From Purpureocillium takamizusanense (Eukaryota > Ascomycota > Sordariomycetes > Hypocreales > Ophiocordycipitaceae): 64,000 nt of DNA. Where the stretch lies: contig NC_063074.1 in NCBI RefSeq assembly GCF_022605165.1, positions 27,501 through 91,500 of the forward strand, written 5' to 3'. Below are positions 1 through 10,636 of the stretch, piece by piece (within the stretch, counting starts at the first letter, position 1; each line of letters starts with the position of its first letter). The position numbers were made by a program, and so were the translations under genes. The notes under the pieces are model-generated. The model was not told where the DNA came from. It made no database searches and saw only the letters and a program-made list of their open reading frames with translations.

Positions 1-1560
1 AGGGCGCGCCGCGCGGCGGTGCTTCCGGCGCCCGAAGGCCGGCGTGCGCCGCTGGCGGCAGTCCGCTTTCCCCCTCTCAGTTCCCCAGGGCCACCGTCCG
101 CCGCACCTCACCCGCTGTGGGCGGTGCGGCGCAGGGGCCCCGGGAGGAGGACTCAGCGCGCTGCGTCTACCATTGCGGTGTCAGCAGCGCGTGGTTGCCC
201 CCTGTCGCTCTGTGTGCAGCGCTCGCCAGCGGCCAGCGGCCCACAGAACCCATCCGTCGGCGGTCGCAGGCGATGCCTCCAACCGCCTCAGGGCAGCCCC
301 AGTACGCCGTGAAGCCTGAGCGACCGGTTTCGTGGGGGTCGACCTCCGCTGTGAAATCCCCTCGCTAGCGAGGCCGGAGCCTGCAAGCCTGTTCAAAGGG
401 CCACTGCGCGGGTGCCTGGTGGATACGGTACAGTTGAGATTGGCGGGGCGTTGGCGGTCCGGCTGCCCCGCGGTTGCCCTGTGCGCTGTGCGCCCAAGCC
501 GCCGCGGGCGCCTTCTCGCCGCCCCTCTCACAGACCTGCCGACCCCATCGGTGGGGCGGCCACGCTGCCGGCGGCTCGTGGGCCACTCTCGATTTTCCGC
601 AAAATTCATTTGTATGGGAAATCAAAAAAATCGACTCACGACCCGCGCGCGCCCAGCCCGACCACCACGGGATCTGGGGTGTTGGTCGCGGACGGGCGCA
701 CGCCCGCGCAGGCTGTCTGGCCCGCGGGCGCCCGTCTGCCGCTGCGGCGGAGGCTGTAGGGTAGCTGCAGGGTAGCCCGTGGGCGGCCTACCCTACACCA
801 CCGCCGGCCTACCCTAGACCGCCGCGCCACGGGGAAATACGGCCATGGCTATGTGACGCCGGCCGCGCCCTGCCTACCCTGCAGCTCAGAGGCGGCCGGT
901 GCATATAGGCACCCGTCTGCGCTATGCTGCTGGGCAGGAGAGGCGGCAGGAGGGGGGAAATTGAATAAGCAAGGTCACGACCAGGAAAAGCTCGGAGGGG
1001 CGGGGGGGGAACCATGACGCAAAGACCTGAGGCAGGCCATACGGACAAAACGCTCCAGGGTAGCCCGCCTACCCTGCACCAGCGACGCCCGGGCGCTCCA
1101 GGGTAGCCCGCCTACCCTGCACCAGCGACGCCCGGGCGCCCCAGGGTAGCCCGCCCGACCGCCCGCCGAGACCCCCCAGCAGCCAGGCCACAGCGGCCCC
1201 GCGCCCACTAACAGCCCGCCGCGATTTGACTACCCTGCGCCCGCCGCCGGGCCCGCCCCCGGGCGGGCGCCCCCAGGGGGCGGGCAGCCGCCGCCAGCGC
1301 CCGGCCCCAGGGCCCGTAGGCCCTCCGGGGCCCGCCCAGGTGCCCGCGCGCCACCTGCGCCCCGCGGGCCACTCGACGATTTCCCGCAATAATGCCCTGC
1401 ACCCGGCGCTCGAGGCGCGCCGGCACACCAAGTCGGGGCGGCCTACCCTGCACCCGCGGCCGGCCAGGCGGGAGGCGGGCGAGGGGGCGCTGCCCCTCCC
1501 CGAGACCACCCCCGGGCTCCCCCCCACGCCGGGCCAGCCGCGCTGGCCCCCTTATAATGA
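1..1560. other. Very GC-rich gene-free block with CTACCCT/AGGGTAG motifs
   Basis: This stretch is strongly GC-rich and has several overlapping short open frames on both strands, none with a recognisable domain, as expected when stop codons are rare by composition. The recurring word is CTACCCT or its complement AGGGTAG, seen near 757-776, 788, 811, 875, 1057-1160, 1229 and 1443, often next to GCA/TGC. A 43-bp tandem repeat lies inside it. I see no gene here. Confidence 0.6.
1051..1160. repeat. 43-bp tandem repeat (minisatellite), about 2.5 copies
   Basis: Units begin at 1051, 1094 and 1137, exactly 43 bp apart. The first two are essentially identical, and the third breaks off after the AGGGTAGCCCGCC segment. 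Each full unit carries AGGGTAG and CTACCCT in opposite orientation, so each could form a small hairpin. Confidence 0.85.
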
Positions 1561-1662
1561 AGTGCTATGACAGAACGCACACACGCGAGCCCAGGCAGAG
1601 AATTGGGGCACGCACGTGACGCCCCCGAACCATGGGGTATTAGAGCCCGTCTAGCTAGCGAA

Positions 1663-1690
1663 CTGGAAGCTTGAACCTACAAGCTTCAGT
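1663..1690. repeat. Inverted repeat (hairpin)
   Basis: GAAGCTTG at 1666-1673 is followed by a 6-base spacer and its exact complement CAAGCTTC at 1680-1687. The flanking ACT and AGT extend the stem by three pairs if one G (1665) is bulged. No gene or T-tract is attached, so a terminator role is not supported. Confidence 0.5.
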
Positions 1691-2003
1691 CTTGCAATAC
1701 TATCACCCCTACGATCGTCTGACCACACTATTGCTTCTCTTACCTGACTACCAAACTGATATCTGGCGAGTGAGCCGTTACAACGGCTTATACTTAATAC
1801 ATTATAATAGAGTAGTACTAGCCGCATAAATGTTCTATACTTTTCTAGGTCCGCGCCCCGCCCCTATGCCGTGCCAGCCATTTTTAGTGCGCAGGCATGG
1901 GACGAGACTGGCGCGCCGCAACACACGCCGACATCTGAATTGAATTTCAGTTGCACTATATCGTCACAACGCAGCGCTCGCGCCGGCACGGCTCAATTCG
2001 CTT

Positions 2004-2222
2004 AAAAAACGCGTTTCCGCTATTTCCTCACGATATCATGACATTGGGGACTTGTTTATTCGTGCCGTGTCGTACCGTGCCGGGTGGTGAGGGCGCCGCG
2101 CTCTCGCCCGCGCCTGCCACCAATTATGCTTGCGCCCGTGACCGAGGCCGACGAGGCCACGGCGCCGGCAGGGCCCAAAAAACACATTTCCGTTGTTTCC
2201 TCACGATGTCATGACATCGGGG
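2004..2222. repeat. Diverged direct repeat pair, 173 bp apart
   Basis: A 46-bp segment starting with AAAAAAC at 2004 recurs at 2177. The copies differ at six positions and all six are transitions. The sequence downstream of each copy is also loosely alike (GC-rich CCGTGCCGGG/CCGGGCCGGG words), so the repeat unit may be longer than 46 bp. No coding signal was found. Confidence 0.6.
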
Positions 2223-4970
2223 CCATGTTGTTCCGGGCCGGGCCGGGCTGGCTGCGAAGCCAAAGCTGCCGCCGCTCGTGATGCCGTTGACGGGCCCAAG
2301 CAGCCCGCCCCCCCCGCGCCGCCCGCCACCCGCCGCTGTGGCTACATCGTGATGCCCTCTCGGCCGTCGTCGTCGTCGTCTGCAGTCTTCTGCCCTTGGC
2401 TGCGGGCCCGCGATATGGCTATTTGAGGCGCGTTGACAGAGGCGTGGCGGTGATGTTGCCCGTCGTGCTGCTGTGTGGTGTTTTGCGTGGGCTGCAATGG
2501 GCTGCGGTGGGCGGCCCGCGCCTGCGTGCCTGGGGTTGGGGCTGCGCGGCACGCCATTGGCTAGAAAACAATAAAAGTGGTACATTTGTGCGGCCAGCAC
2601 TTTCTATCTGTGCGGCCCGCACTGCATTCGTCATGATTTAGCAGCGACGGTGCAAGCGAGTCGACCTGTTGGAGTTTTGCGTCTGCCCGCGTCGACGCAG
2701 TGCTGTGCGTAGGCACCTGGAACCTCCGCCGTCTAAACAGTCCGAACCAGTGCTGCCAGGTACAGTATACCTCTTCGTACTTGCTCCTTTCCCGGATGAG
2801 CTGCTCCGGATAAGCACCTTCCTTCCCTTTTGTACAGAGTACCTCGTACAATGCAATAGATCTGCTCTGCTCCTGCTTTTACTTGAGACCAATGACTAAG
2901 CCTTCTCAGGCAGTCCCATCATAGGTACGTAGATCAAATTTTCAGGATGAAGGGTCCCCCCAGCCAGGTTACGCATTTGAAGTCATTCGCCCAGCCCTCC
3001 GTCTCCAATCCTGCAATCACGCACGAGTCACGACGGGACCGCGTCCACCGCCAAAAACGCACATTTCCGATTCGAGGCAGTCCGGGCTTCCGAACGAAAC
3101 GGGCCCCCAATCTCGTGTGCAGTAGGTACGTACTGTGCTTTGTACTACGTACTAAGATCCTGCCGCATCATCCCCGCGATGGAGCTCCCCTCCCCGCACA
3201 AACAAACAAACAACAGGTACGCTGGCCCCGGTCTGTGTGACGAGCCGGGCCTGCGTGAGATGAATCACCGGGTGTACCGTCGGGACATGACATGTTCCAC
3301 CCGTCCTGCGCCTCGGGGACATGTTTGGACCGCCTGTCTCGGCCGCGTGTCTTTGGTTACGCAGCGCAGGACCGCAATTTTGATCGAGCATGAAGTACCA
3401 CGACCCCTTATGCCCTTGTACGTCGACTGTGTGGACAGCATCGCAGCCCAAAGCCATCGCCATCGTCCTTGCGCCGTACGGTATGTACAATACCAGACGA
3501 ACAGCAGGGAGAGGAGGCACCAGCTCGACGACCATGTTTGGCGGCGCTCGCAACTCTATTCGCGGCCGCCTGGCCGACCCTTCATTATGCCACGGGCTCG
3601 GTGGCGTGGTTTCACAGCCTTGCAAGCTGGCCCGGGCCCTCGTTTCGAGGACCGGCTAATAACAGCAACAGCAAGTACATGCCGCCCTGGACGGTATCGG
3701 CAAGCGGAAATTGTCATGGCACACTCGCTCCACGGCCCGCCCGGGAGCGCCCAATGTGACGGCTTCAGCGACCAACAGGCAATGTCATATCCTGTAGGAG
3801 ACAGACGATACGAGAATTTCATGGCCCCAAAAAATTCGACGACTCGAGTTGAAGACGCGGCAGCGCACACCAAAAACGTGGCAAACCCAACCGCCATCGT
3901 GGCTCGCGTGGAGCCCAACCTGCTGGTGGCGTCGCCAGCGAGTGGGAGGGCTGCGTGGCTCTTGTGTGCGTGCGTGTGGCATGGTGTGAGAGTGGCATGG
4001 CACGGTGGAAGGGGAGAGAAACAGGCACCCTCACGGCGAGTCGGTCCCGGGCCCAGCCTGCAAGGTACACCCAGTCAGAGGCGCATCTCACGATCCACCG
4101 CGGGCTGCCACCGTCGCCATGCCCAATCACGATGTGCGCCGCCCCTGGCTCCGAGGGCGCCAACGCACCATCTGTGCCCACCGCACCGTGCGTGTGTATC
4201 CACCATGGCCGCGGGTCCATCCCTTTGACAGTGCTAAGGCTGCCCCCAGGTCGCAGTCTCCACAAAGAAGTGTCGCGCTCCTCTACATGGATCTACGTGA
4301 TCCAGCGTGTAAACTGCACCGATGATCATGTAGCTATCTGTCGATAGCAGCGTAGCCAGGACTTCTCGTATAGTGGAGGTCGCTAGCAACCTAAAGTACC
4401 GCACTCTCCGATGGGCCATCATTGGCTAACATCCCTGCAAGAGACTTGAGAGCAGCCTTAGCACTGTTAAAGGGATCGAAACAAACGGCCAAACGGCGAC
4501 GCCAACAGACGGGAAGGGGGGGGGAGGGGGTTTGCGCGCCTAGCCACGATCGTAGTACGTACGTACCTACTAACTTAGTACGTAGCAGGATGGCAGGCAC
4601 CGCACCGATGAGATGTGAGGCCTTTTGCGATTCGATTCGACTCGGTCAGCGAGCCCCACGGCCGCTCTCGGTTGTCAGACTTTTCTGGCCCCGGCAGTCA
4701 ACAAGAATAGCGCAACTGACCCTTTAAGTTCAGGCGGCCCGCCCGCCCGTTCTCGCCAGTTCTTCCTCTTGCCTGCTCGCAACCCACGCTCCTTGATCCC
4801 GGCATCTGTCTTGACGACAAGAGTCCTTTTTCGTTCCCTTTCTCACGCGCGTTGCAAGTCAACCCACACGTTCACTCATTCATCAGCACCGACCCGACCT
4901 TGTCGCGCCATCCACTCGTCAACCACCGTCAGTCACTCTCGGAAACACTACTACCAATCCAATCGCAAAC
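2223..4970. other. Intergenic region upstream of the GPI-anchored protein gene
   Basis: I find no supported gene. The longest open frame, 3140-4228 on the plus strand, has no domain, no compositional coherence and competing frames of similar length. A GTAC/TAGTA-rich cluster lies at 4551-4587. The last 250 bases before 4971 are pyrimidine-rich with CT and CA tracts, which fits a fungal promoter and 5' leader. Confidence 0.5.
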
Positions 4971-5450
4971 ATGTACGCCGCCGGACTCGTTGCCTTCCTT
5001 GCCGCCGCCGCCGTCGCGGCCCAGGAGACCACGAGCACCACTACCCAGACGTCCACCACGACGCGCACCATCACCATCACCTCGTGCCACCCGACTGTCA
5101 CCAACTGCCCGCTCAAGACCTCGTCGGCCCCGGCCACTTCCTCCGCGGCCCCCACCACGTCGTCGGTCGTGGTCCCAACCTCCATCAACTCGACGTCGTC
5201 GGTCCCCGTCGTCTCTTCGTCGTCGGCCCACTGGTCCGTCTCCAACTCCACCAGCACTGCTGGTCCCACCGGCACGGCGCCCGGCACCACCGTCGTCACG
5301 GTTCGCCCCTCGGGTTCGACCACGGTCCAGGTCATCACCACGTCCACCACCGCCCCCCCCACCGTGCCCACGGGCGCTGCCACCGGCCTCCAGGCTCAGG
5401 GCCTCGTTGCCGCCGCGCTGGCCGCTGCCGTTGCCGCCGCGGCCTTCTAA
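4971..5450 (+). CDS. Small Ser/Thr-rich GPI-anchored cell wall protein
   Basis: Single-exon gene, 159 residues. Residues 1-17 form a secretion signal ending in the run AAAAVAA before Gln-Glu. The body is almost entirely Ser, Thr, Pro, Val and Ala, expected to be densely O-mannosylated, with a few N-glycosylation sequons (NST) and only two cysteines, in SCHPTVTNC near residues 38-46. The C-terminus is a hydrophobic Ala/Val/Leu stretch with no charged residue after it, preceded by small residues, the pattern of a GPI-attachment signal. The product is probably a surface or wall mannoprotein of unknown specific role. Codon choice is strongly C-ending, typical of a well expressed gene. It precedes, and points toward, the convergent MFS transporter gene. 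Confidence 0.85.
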   Translation: MYAAGLVAFLAAAAVAAQETTSTTTQTSTTTRTITITSCHPTVTNCPLKTSSAPATSSAAPTTSSVVVPTSINSTSSVPVVSSSSAHWSVSNSTSTAGPTGTAPGTTVVTVRPSGSTTVQVITTSTTAPPTVPTGAATGLQAQGLVAAALAAAVAAAAF

Positions 5451-5872
5451 GCTGCTTCGGCACTTGTTCATGGCCACGGCCGGCTTGGCTTCGCCGCGGG
5501 CCGTGGCAAGACGGCCCTTTTCCCGTCTCGCCTAGACTCTTCACTTTCAATCCAGATCAACTTATTCTCCGGGGAAGGACGATTGGTGCACTTTTCCAGC
5601 GGCGGCTCTGTCATTATTGACATGGGAGAGGGCGTCCTGGCTTCTTTATTTGGGAATTGCTAAATGTAGAGAGAATATCTCTATGTATAGAGTTGGTACA
5701 CAGGCCAGCTACCAGCTCGTGCCACTCGACCTAGGTGCAATGACGTATATACCCATGCCATAGGATGACCATAACGCACGTATATGAACCATTCAAACAA
5801 GTACATGTGTCTCTCGGTAACTCGTCTTGTGTCTAGCCGTACCAACCACATCGCTGCTGTAACCAGGTCCAC
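5451..5872. other. Convergent intergenic region
   Basis: This lies between the ends of the plus-strand GPI-protein gene and the minus-strand MFS gene. It is AT-richer than either gene, with TATATAC/GTATAT words around 5690-5790 that fit 3' untranslated and polyadenylation sequence. No gene seen. Confidence 0.5.
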
Positions 5873-8002
5873 TCAGCTTTCTACCGGGGAAGCGTGGCTG
5901 CTCAATTCGGGGTTCACCCATGAAGGCGTGCCGGACTTGTCCCTCAGCCACGGACCGAACCGATGCAACGCAGCCATGACGGGGACGCAAAAGAAGACGG
6001 TGATGATGGCGTGGCCCGCAAAAGTCCAGGTGAAACCGACACTTTCCACCCACGGGACGATGAAGAAGGGGTCGACGAAGGCCGACAGGTTGAGCATGAC
6101 GGCGTAAAAGGTCATGGTGGACATGCTCTGCCTCGGGTATGCGTCGAAGATGTACGAGCACACCGCCGTGTTGCCCATCTGGATGCCGGCACCGACTATT
6201 ACCTCACGCGCAAGCGTTCCGCTCCCATCGTCAGCAACAACAACAAAGTAACTTGGCGCAGGTAGGTGCTCAGGTAACCGCGGGAGGCCAAACCAATGGC
6301 CCAAGGTCTGGTGTCTGCTGGGTGGGTGGTGGACTGTGGACTGTGGACTTACACAGCGCGAGGGCGACTTGGCCGACGATCCAGTGGTAGCCTCGGTCGA
6401 CGCTCACGCCCCAGAGGACCATGTCCACGGCGGTCAGGATGGCGGCGGGGTAGGCGAGCCAGAGGCGCATCTCGGGCGTGTTTGCGAGGCTGCTGCCGCG
6501 GCGCTGGGCGAGCTTGACGATGAGCCAGTCGCTCAAGCTGCCCGAGCACAAGACCTCCGAGACGAGCGTTCCGACAATGAGCCCGATGTAGAGCAACCTA
6601 TTACTCACATCAGCAAGCAAGCTACAGTCTTCCCCTCAGAAGTGACAAGAGAGAAGAAGCAGGGCAGCAGCGGTTCGCGCAACAAACGTACCCTTGGCTT
6701 CGAGGCGAAAACGTCGCGTACGCCATGGGCAGGACGGTGACCACCGACAGCACCCACCAGTACCAGCCGAAGCAGTACGTCATGACCGATATGGGCACGA
6801 CGGCGTACTTGAACGTCTTGAGGAAGCGGACGACGGTGTCATGTGGCTTGGGGTGCGCGATGCCCGGCAGGGGCTTGACGTTTGCGAAGGCGAGGCTCTT
6901 GGTCCGGGCAACGACGTCGCCAGCCACCAGCAGCCTGTTGTTCCCTGTCTCGACGGTGGACGGCTTCTCTTCTCCGTCTCCCTCCACAGGCGGCGGCGGC
7001 GGCGGCGACGGCGGCGGCGAACAACCATGATGCCGCGCCATCGCCCGCGCAGAACGCATCACCATCATCATGTGATGGCGGGGATACAGCGTCTCAGGCA
7101 AGAAAGCCACCTCGGCGAGCAATATGACGCCAAAGAAAATCGCCGCCAGCCACTGCACCCAGACATCCCCCGCCTCCAGGCCCACGACGAACCCGCCGAC
7201 GAGCGGCCCGACGAGCAAGCCGAGGTCGATGGCCAGCACCCACAGGCCGACTTTCGCGCCGCGCTCGTGGGCGAAGAAGACGTCGTTGACGACGGCGAGC
7301 CCGACGTTGGACGCGGGGCTCACGCCCAGGCCCTGGAAGAAGCGCGCCGCCGCGTACGAGGGGTATCCGGGGGCGAGCGCGGCGCCGACGGTCGCAGCGA
7401 GGGCCACGGCGGTGCCGAGCACGAGGACGGGCCGCCGGCCGAGGGTGTCGGCGGGCGGGGCGCAGAGGAGGGGCCCGAGGGAGAGGCCGAGCGCGGGGAC
7501 GGCGACGGTCCAGTTGAGCTGCGCGAGGGAGGCGGCGTACTTGGCCTGCAGGGCGGGGAACGAGGGGACGGTGGTGGTGGTGATGTAGGTGAACATGAAG
7601 TACCTTTTTTTTTTTTCAGTTTCGAAACGTCAGACTTGTGGGTTTCTCCTATATGACTTGTACTACTCTCTCTTTTTCTGTTGGATAGTCGGCTGGTGTG
7701 TGTGTGTGTGTGTGTATGAGTGAGCGCCGTGAAACTTACAGAGCCATGATGATGGCCAAGATGCAGTGCTTCTGGGCCCACGACCAGTTGAGCGGATCGA
7801 GGGGGTCGCCGGCCACCGGCTGGGGGAAGAGCTCGAAGCCATCTTTGCCGAGAACGACTTCGTGCGCGGTGGTGATGTCGTCGCCGCCGCCGCTGCTCCT
7901 GTCGGTGCTGCTGTCGCTGAGCTCTGGGCGGAAAGGCGTCCCTTGCACGGCAGTAGTAGTAGTAGTAGTAGTAGTAATCGTCTTCTTCTCATCCATGTCC
8001 AT
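5873..8002 (-). CDS. MFS transporter (DHA1-like, 12-TM multidrug-type)
   Basis: Four exons on the minus strand: 8002-7740, 7603-6692, 6597-6353 and 6195-5873. Together they encode 580 residues in consistent phase, with GT..AG introns of 136, 94 and 157 bp. The cytoplasmic N-terminus ends in LDPLNWSWAQK, a common fungal DHA1 lead-in to helix 1. Helices 2-3 carry ADTLGRRPVLVLG, the MFS motif A that gates the proton-coupled cycle. The central loop between helices 6 and 7 is hydrophilic with a Pro run. The C-terminal half (GAGIQMGNTAVCSYIFDAYP) matches helix 10-11 of this group. The substrate cannot be read from sequence. An octothreonine run near residue 10 is encoded by an ACT microsatellite. 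It shares orientation with the MATE gene upstream and sits near an agmatinase, so a role in polyamine or toxic-compound traffic is possible but inferred. Confidence 0.9.
7696..7715. repeat. (GT)10 microsatellite in MFS intron 1
   Basis: Perfect dinucleotide repeat lying wholly inside the first intron (7604-7739) of the MFS gene. Length change here would not alter the protein. Confidence 0.9.
7952..7976. repeat. (AGT)8 microsatellite in MFS coding exon 1
   Basis: Trinucleotide repeat. On the coding (minus) strand it reads as ACT codons, giving the polythreonine run in the cytoplasmic N-terminus of the MFS protein. Confidence 0.9.
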
Positions 8003-9085
8003 GGCGGCGGGCGCTGGGAACAGCAGCAGCTTTGGAGCCTGCTTCGGAGCCTTAATAGTAGGCCTCTATGTGGCATCCCTCCCAGCGAGAGTGCTCTTTA
8101 TTATGTCCTGAGCCAGCCAGGCCCCCGTTACCCCCCCATTCCCCTGGCGAAAGACATTGTCGTATCACCGGCCGCCGCAAATGGGTATGCAACATACCAG
8201 CAGCAGTACGTCAAATCGGACGTCATGGCCATGATTGGCCTCTCTCTTTCGCTCTACCAAGTACCGTAGGATGGCTGTCAACCCAAGGGCAGCCGAGAAA
8301 GTCCCTTATCATGGCGAGTGATTGAAGGAGCCCTCGCACGCGTGCCTGGAGGCTGTGATATCTCTTCACATGCTGGATGGCCAGACAGGCTCGACCTCGC
8401 TCGGTGGGCTCTCTCTGTTCTCTTTAAAACCCTTATCGAAGATATCATGGACATCAAGACGTCAAGTGCTCAGCATCCAACCACGGGCGCACCCCCGCGA
8501 TGCCAAGCCGTCCTCTACCGAAGCGGCGGTCGTCTTGGGGGGGGGGGGAAGCGACAAGGGGGAGGGGGTAAGACACGTTGATCCGGGCGCCAATCCGGAT
8601 CCCAGGACGAAGTGACGTTTGCCTCCCCTCCCCCATCTCTCTTATCTCGACCCTTGCTTGTCCGCCATTCCCGCCGTCGGGCGAGGATGTTAGTGGTGGT
8701 GGTGCCGTTATCTGTTCCATGTTGACCGCTTGGGTCAGCCACGCGAGGCAGGCGGGGGCGGGCGGGGGATCATCATTCGACGCCGGTCTGGCCTGGGGCT
8801 GACTCGGAGGGTATGATGAGACCCCCGACGTCACGTCGCCCATACCACGCATGTCCGTCGGAGAAGTTGGCGGTGTTCTTTGACTAATCGGAGCTTACGT
8901 TTTCTTCGCGTTCTTTTCGTTGACTTTATGCGCCACGTCTTGTCGCAAATCGTGGTCCCGATGACAACGTTTGCGAGACTTATACGGAGGTGTTCTTTGA
9001 TCTCACGACTTTAACTAACTCGACAGATGGCCGCCCGAGTTGCTTTTCAAAACCTCAAAGACTTCTACATAATATACTCCACGTT
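8003..9085. other. MFS promoter region / MATE 3' region
   Basis: Between two minus-strand genes. The half nearest 8003 should hold the MFS promoter. Pyrimidine- and purine-rich tracts and a G run near 8538-8547 are present. I see no reliable open frame; the longest (8454-8852 minus) has no domain and low complexity. Confidence 0.5.
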
Positions 9086-10636
9086 CTAGTAGTTGGAGTG
9101 TCTGTCCATGTAATGCCTGTTAACATCGTCGTCCTCTCTCAGCCTCTCAGCTGCCTTGCAAACCTCAGAGTCCCAGTCACTCAAGCCAACCACGATCCAT
9201 TCCAACGCTCCCACGAGCGACAGAGCGACGCACTGGCCCAACCACAGCCCAGCCAGCCCCCATCCGCGGTAAAAGGCCAGATAGATGCCCCCCGGCAGCG
9301 CCGCCCCGTAGTAGCTCACGCAGTTGACCAGCGCGCCGACCCATTGCCTTCCCATGCCGCGCAGCGCCCCGCCGCAGCTGCCGTTCAGCCCGTCGGCGAT
9401 CTGGAAGAGCGCGACGTACGGCATGACGTGGGCGACGAGGGCGACGACGCGCTCGTCGTGTTCGTTGAACAGCCCGCCGATGACGTTGCGCGTCGCGAGC
9501 AGCACGGTGAGCATCACGGCGCCCAGCAGGACGGAGAGTATCGCCGCGCAGTGCGCTGAGCGCCGTGCGCCGCGCCGGTCCTTGGCCCCGAGGAGGTTGC
9601 CCAGGCGGGCGGACTCTGCGACGCCGAGCCCGAAGGGGATGGTGTTGATGATTTGGTCGGCCGTCATGATGACGGACTGGGCGGCGAGGGAGATGGTCCC
9701 CAGTCGACCGGCGGCGATGGCGACAATCTCGAACGCCCACCACTCCGTGCCGACGTGAATGACCCCCAGGAACGCCAGCTTGGCGAATGGCACGCAGTTT
9801 GACAGCGCTTGCCTCGGCTTGAACCCGCCCCAGCACTCCTTGCCCTGGACAAAGGCCGAGTACGCAACCAGCAGGAGGAAGGAAAGCCAGTAGGAGATGC
9901 CAGTCGCCACGGGAGCACCGTACAGCCCCAGATCCAGAGTGTAAATGAAAACGTAGTTGAGCACCGCATTCAGCGGCGAGGTTATCATCAGAGCATATGT
10001 CCCCGGCCGGTAGATGCCCTGCGCTTGGAGGAACTTCTTCATGCACTCGAACCACACGTACCCCAGACCGCCGGGGACCAACAACTGCAGGAACTTTGCG
10101 CTGTGAATGCAAATCTCCTCCGGCTGTCCCAGGGCGCGAAACAGGTGTTCGGAAAAGGTCCATACAACGGCAACCACGAGGTAAAAGGCCGTCAGCACGA
10201 GTAAGCCTCGCTGTAGGAGAAGTCCCAAGTTGCCCTTGTCCTTGCAACCCGTGAAGCTGCTGGACGCAAGCGTATCCAGGGCGCTCGTCCCGCCGAGGGC
10301 AATGAGCCACGCCGTCGCCATGGCGAACATGTACGAGAAGGCGGCGACGGCGAGGGCCTCGGACGAGAGGCGGCCCGCGACGAGCACGGAGACCGTCTGC
10401 AAGCTGTTTTGCAGCATGTAGGCCAGGATGACTGGCACGGAGGCCTTTGTCAGGAACCATGATTCTTGGAGCCACGCGGTGTACTCTGATTGTGTTGGAG
10501 AGCCGCCGCCGCCGCCGCGGGACGAGAGGCGAGGGAGCAGCAGCAGGGGCGACGATTCGTCGGCGAGAGATTCGTCGTGGTCGTTTGGCTCCATGAGCAG
10601 GGGCTTTGGGAACTTTGACGCCGTGTCGTTTGCCAT
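9086..10636 (-). CDS. MATE family efflux transporter
   Basis: Intronless gene, 516 residues from the ATG at 10636. An in-frame codon further upstream (10720) gives a Cys/Ser/Arg-rich lead with no family look, so I chose 10636. After a 60-residue acidic cytoplasmic tail (DHDESLADESSPLLLLPR) there are about twelve hydrophobic helices in two six-helix halves. The first half has PVILAYMLQNSLQTVSVLVAG and GGTSALDTLASSSFTG, both characteristic MATE sequences (helix 1 and the ALDTL..QA region). The second has PFGLGVAESARLGNLLGA, the matching helix 7-8 motif. The family exports cationic or organic compounds by H+ or Na+ antiport; fungal members often sit in vacuole or plasma membrane. It is transcribed divergently from the agmatinase gene across about 975 bp, so the two may share regulation. 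Confidence 0.92.
   Translation of the reverse strand: MANDTASKFPKPLLMEPNDHDESLADESSPLLLLPRLSSRGGGGGSPTQSEYTAWLQESWFLTKASVPVILAYMLQNSLQTVSVLVAGRLSSEALAVAAFSYMFAMATAWLIALGGTSALDTLASSSFTGCKDKGNLGLLLQRGLLVLTAFYLVVAVVWTFSEHLFRALGQPEEICIHSAKFLQLLVPGGLGYVWFECMKKFLQAQGIYRPGTYALMITSPLNAVLNYVFIYTLDLGLYGAPVATGISYWLSFLLLVAYSAFVQGKECWGGFKPRQALSNCVPFAKLAFLGVIHVGTEWWAFEIVAIAAGRLGTISLAAQSVIMTADQIINTIPFGLGVAESARLGNLLGAKDRRGARRSAHCAAILSVLLGAVMLTVLLATRNVIGGLFNEHDERVVALVAHVMPYVALFQIADGLNGSCGGALRGMGRQWVGALVNCVSYYGAALPGGIYLAFYRGWGLAGLWLGQCVALSLVGALEWIVVGLSDWDSEVCKAAERLREDDDVNRHYMDRHSNY

Noticed and set aside
3140..4228. 362-codon plus-strand frame
   Set aside because: No domain, no signal or membrane pattern, mixed composition, and equally long frames on the other strand.
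4625..5620. 331-codon plus-strand frame and long minus frames over the GPI-protein gene
   Set aside because: Out-of-phase shadows produced by strong codon bias; the 4971-5450 frame has a signal peptide and GPI tail and explains the region.
6694..7656. 320-codon plus-strand frame
   Set aside because: Antisense shadow of the MFS gene; low-complexity charged sequence.
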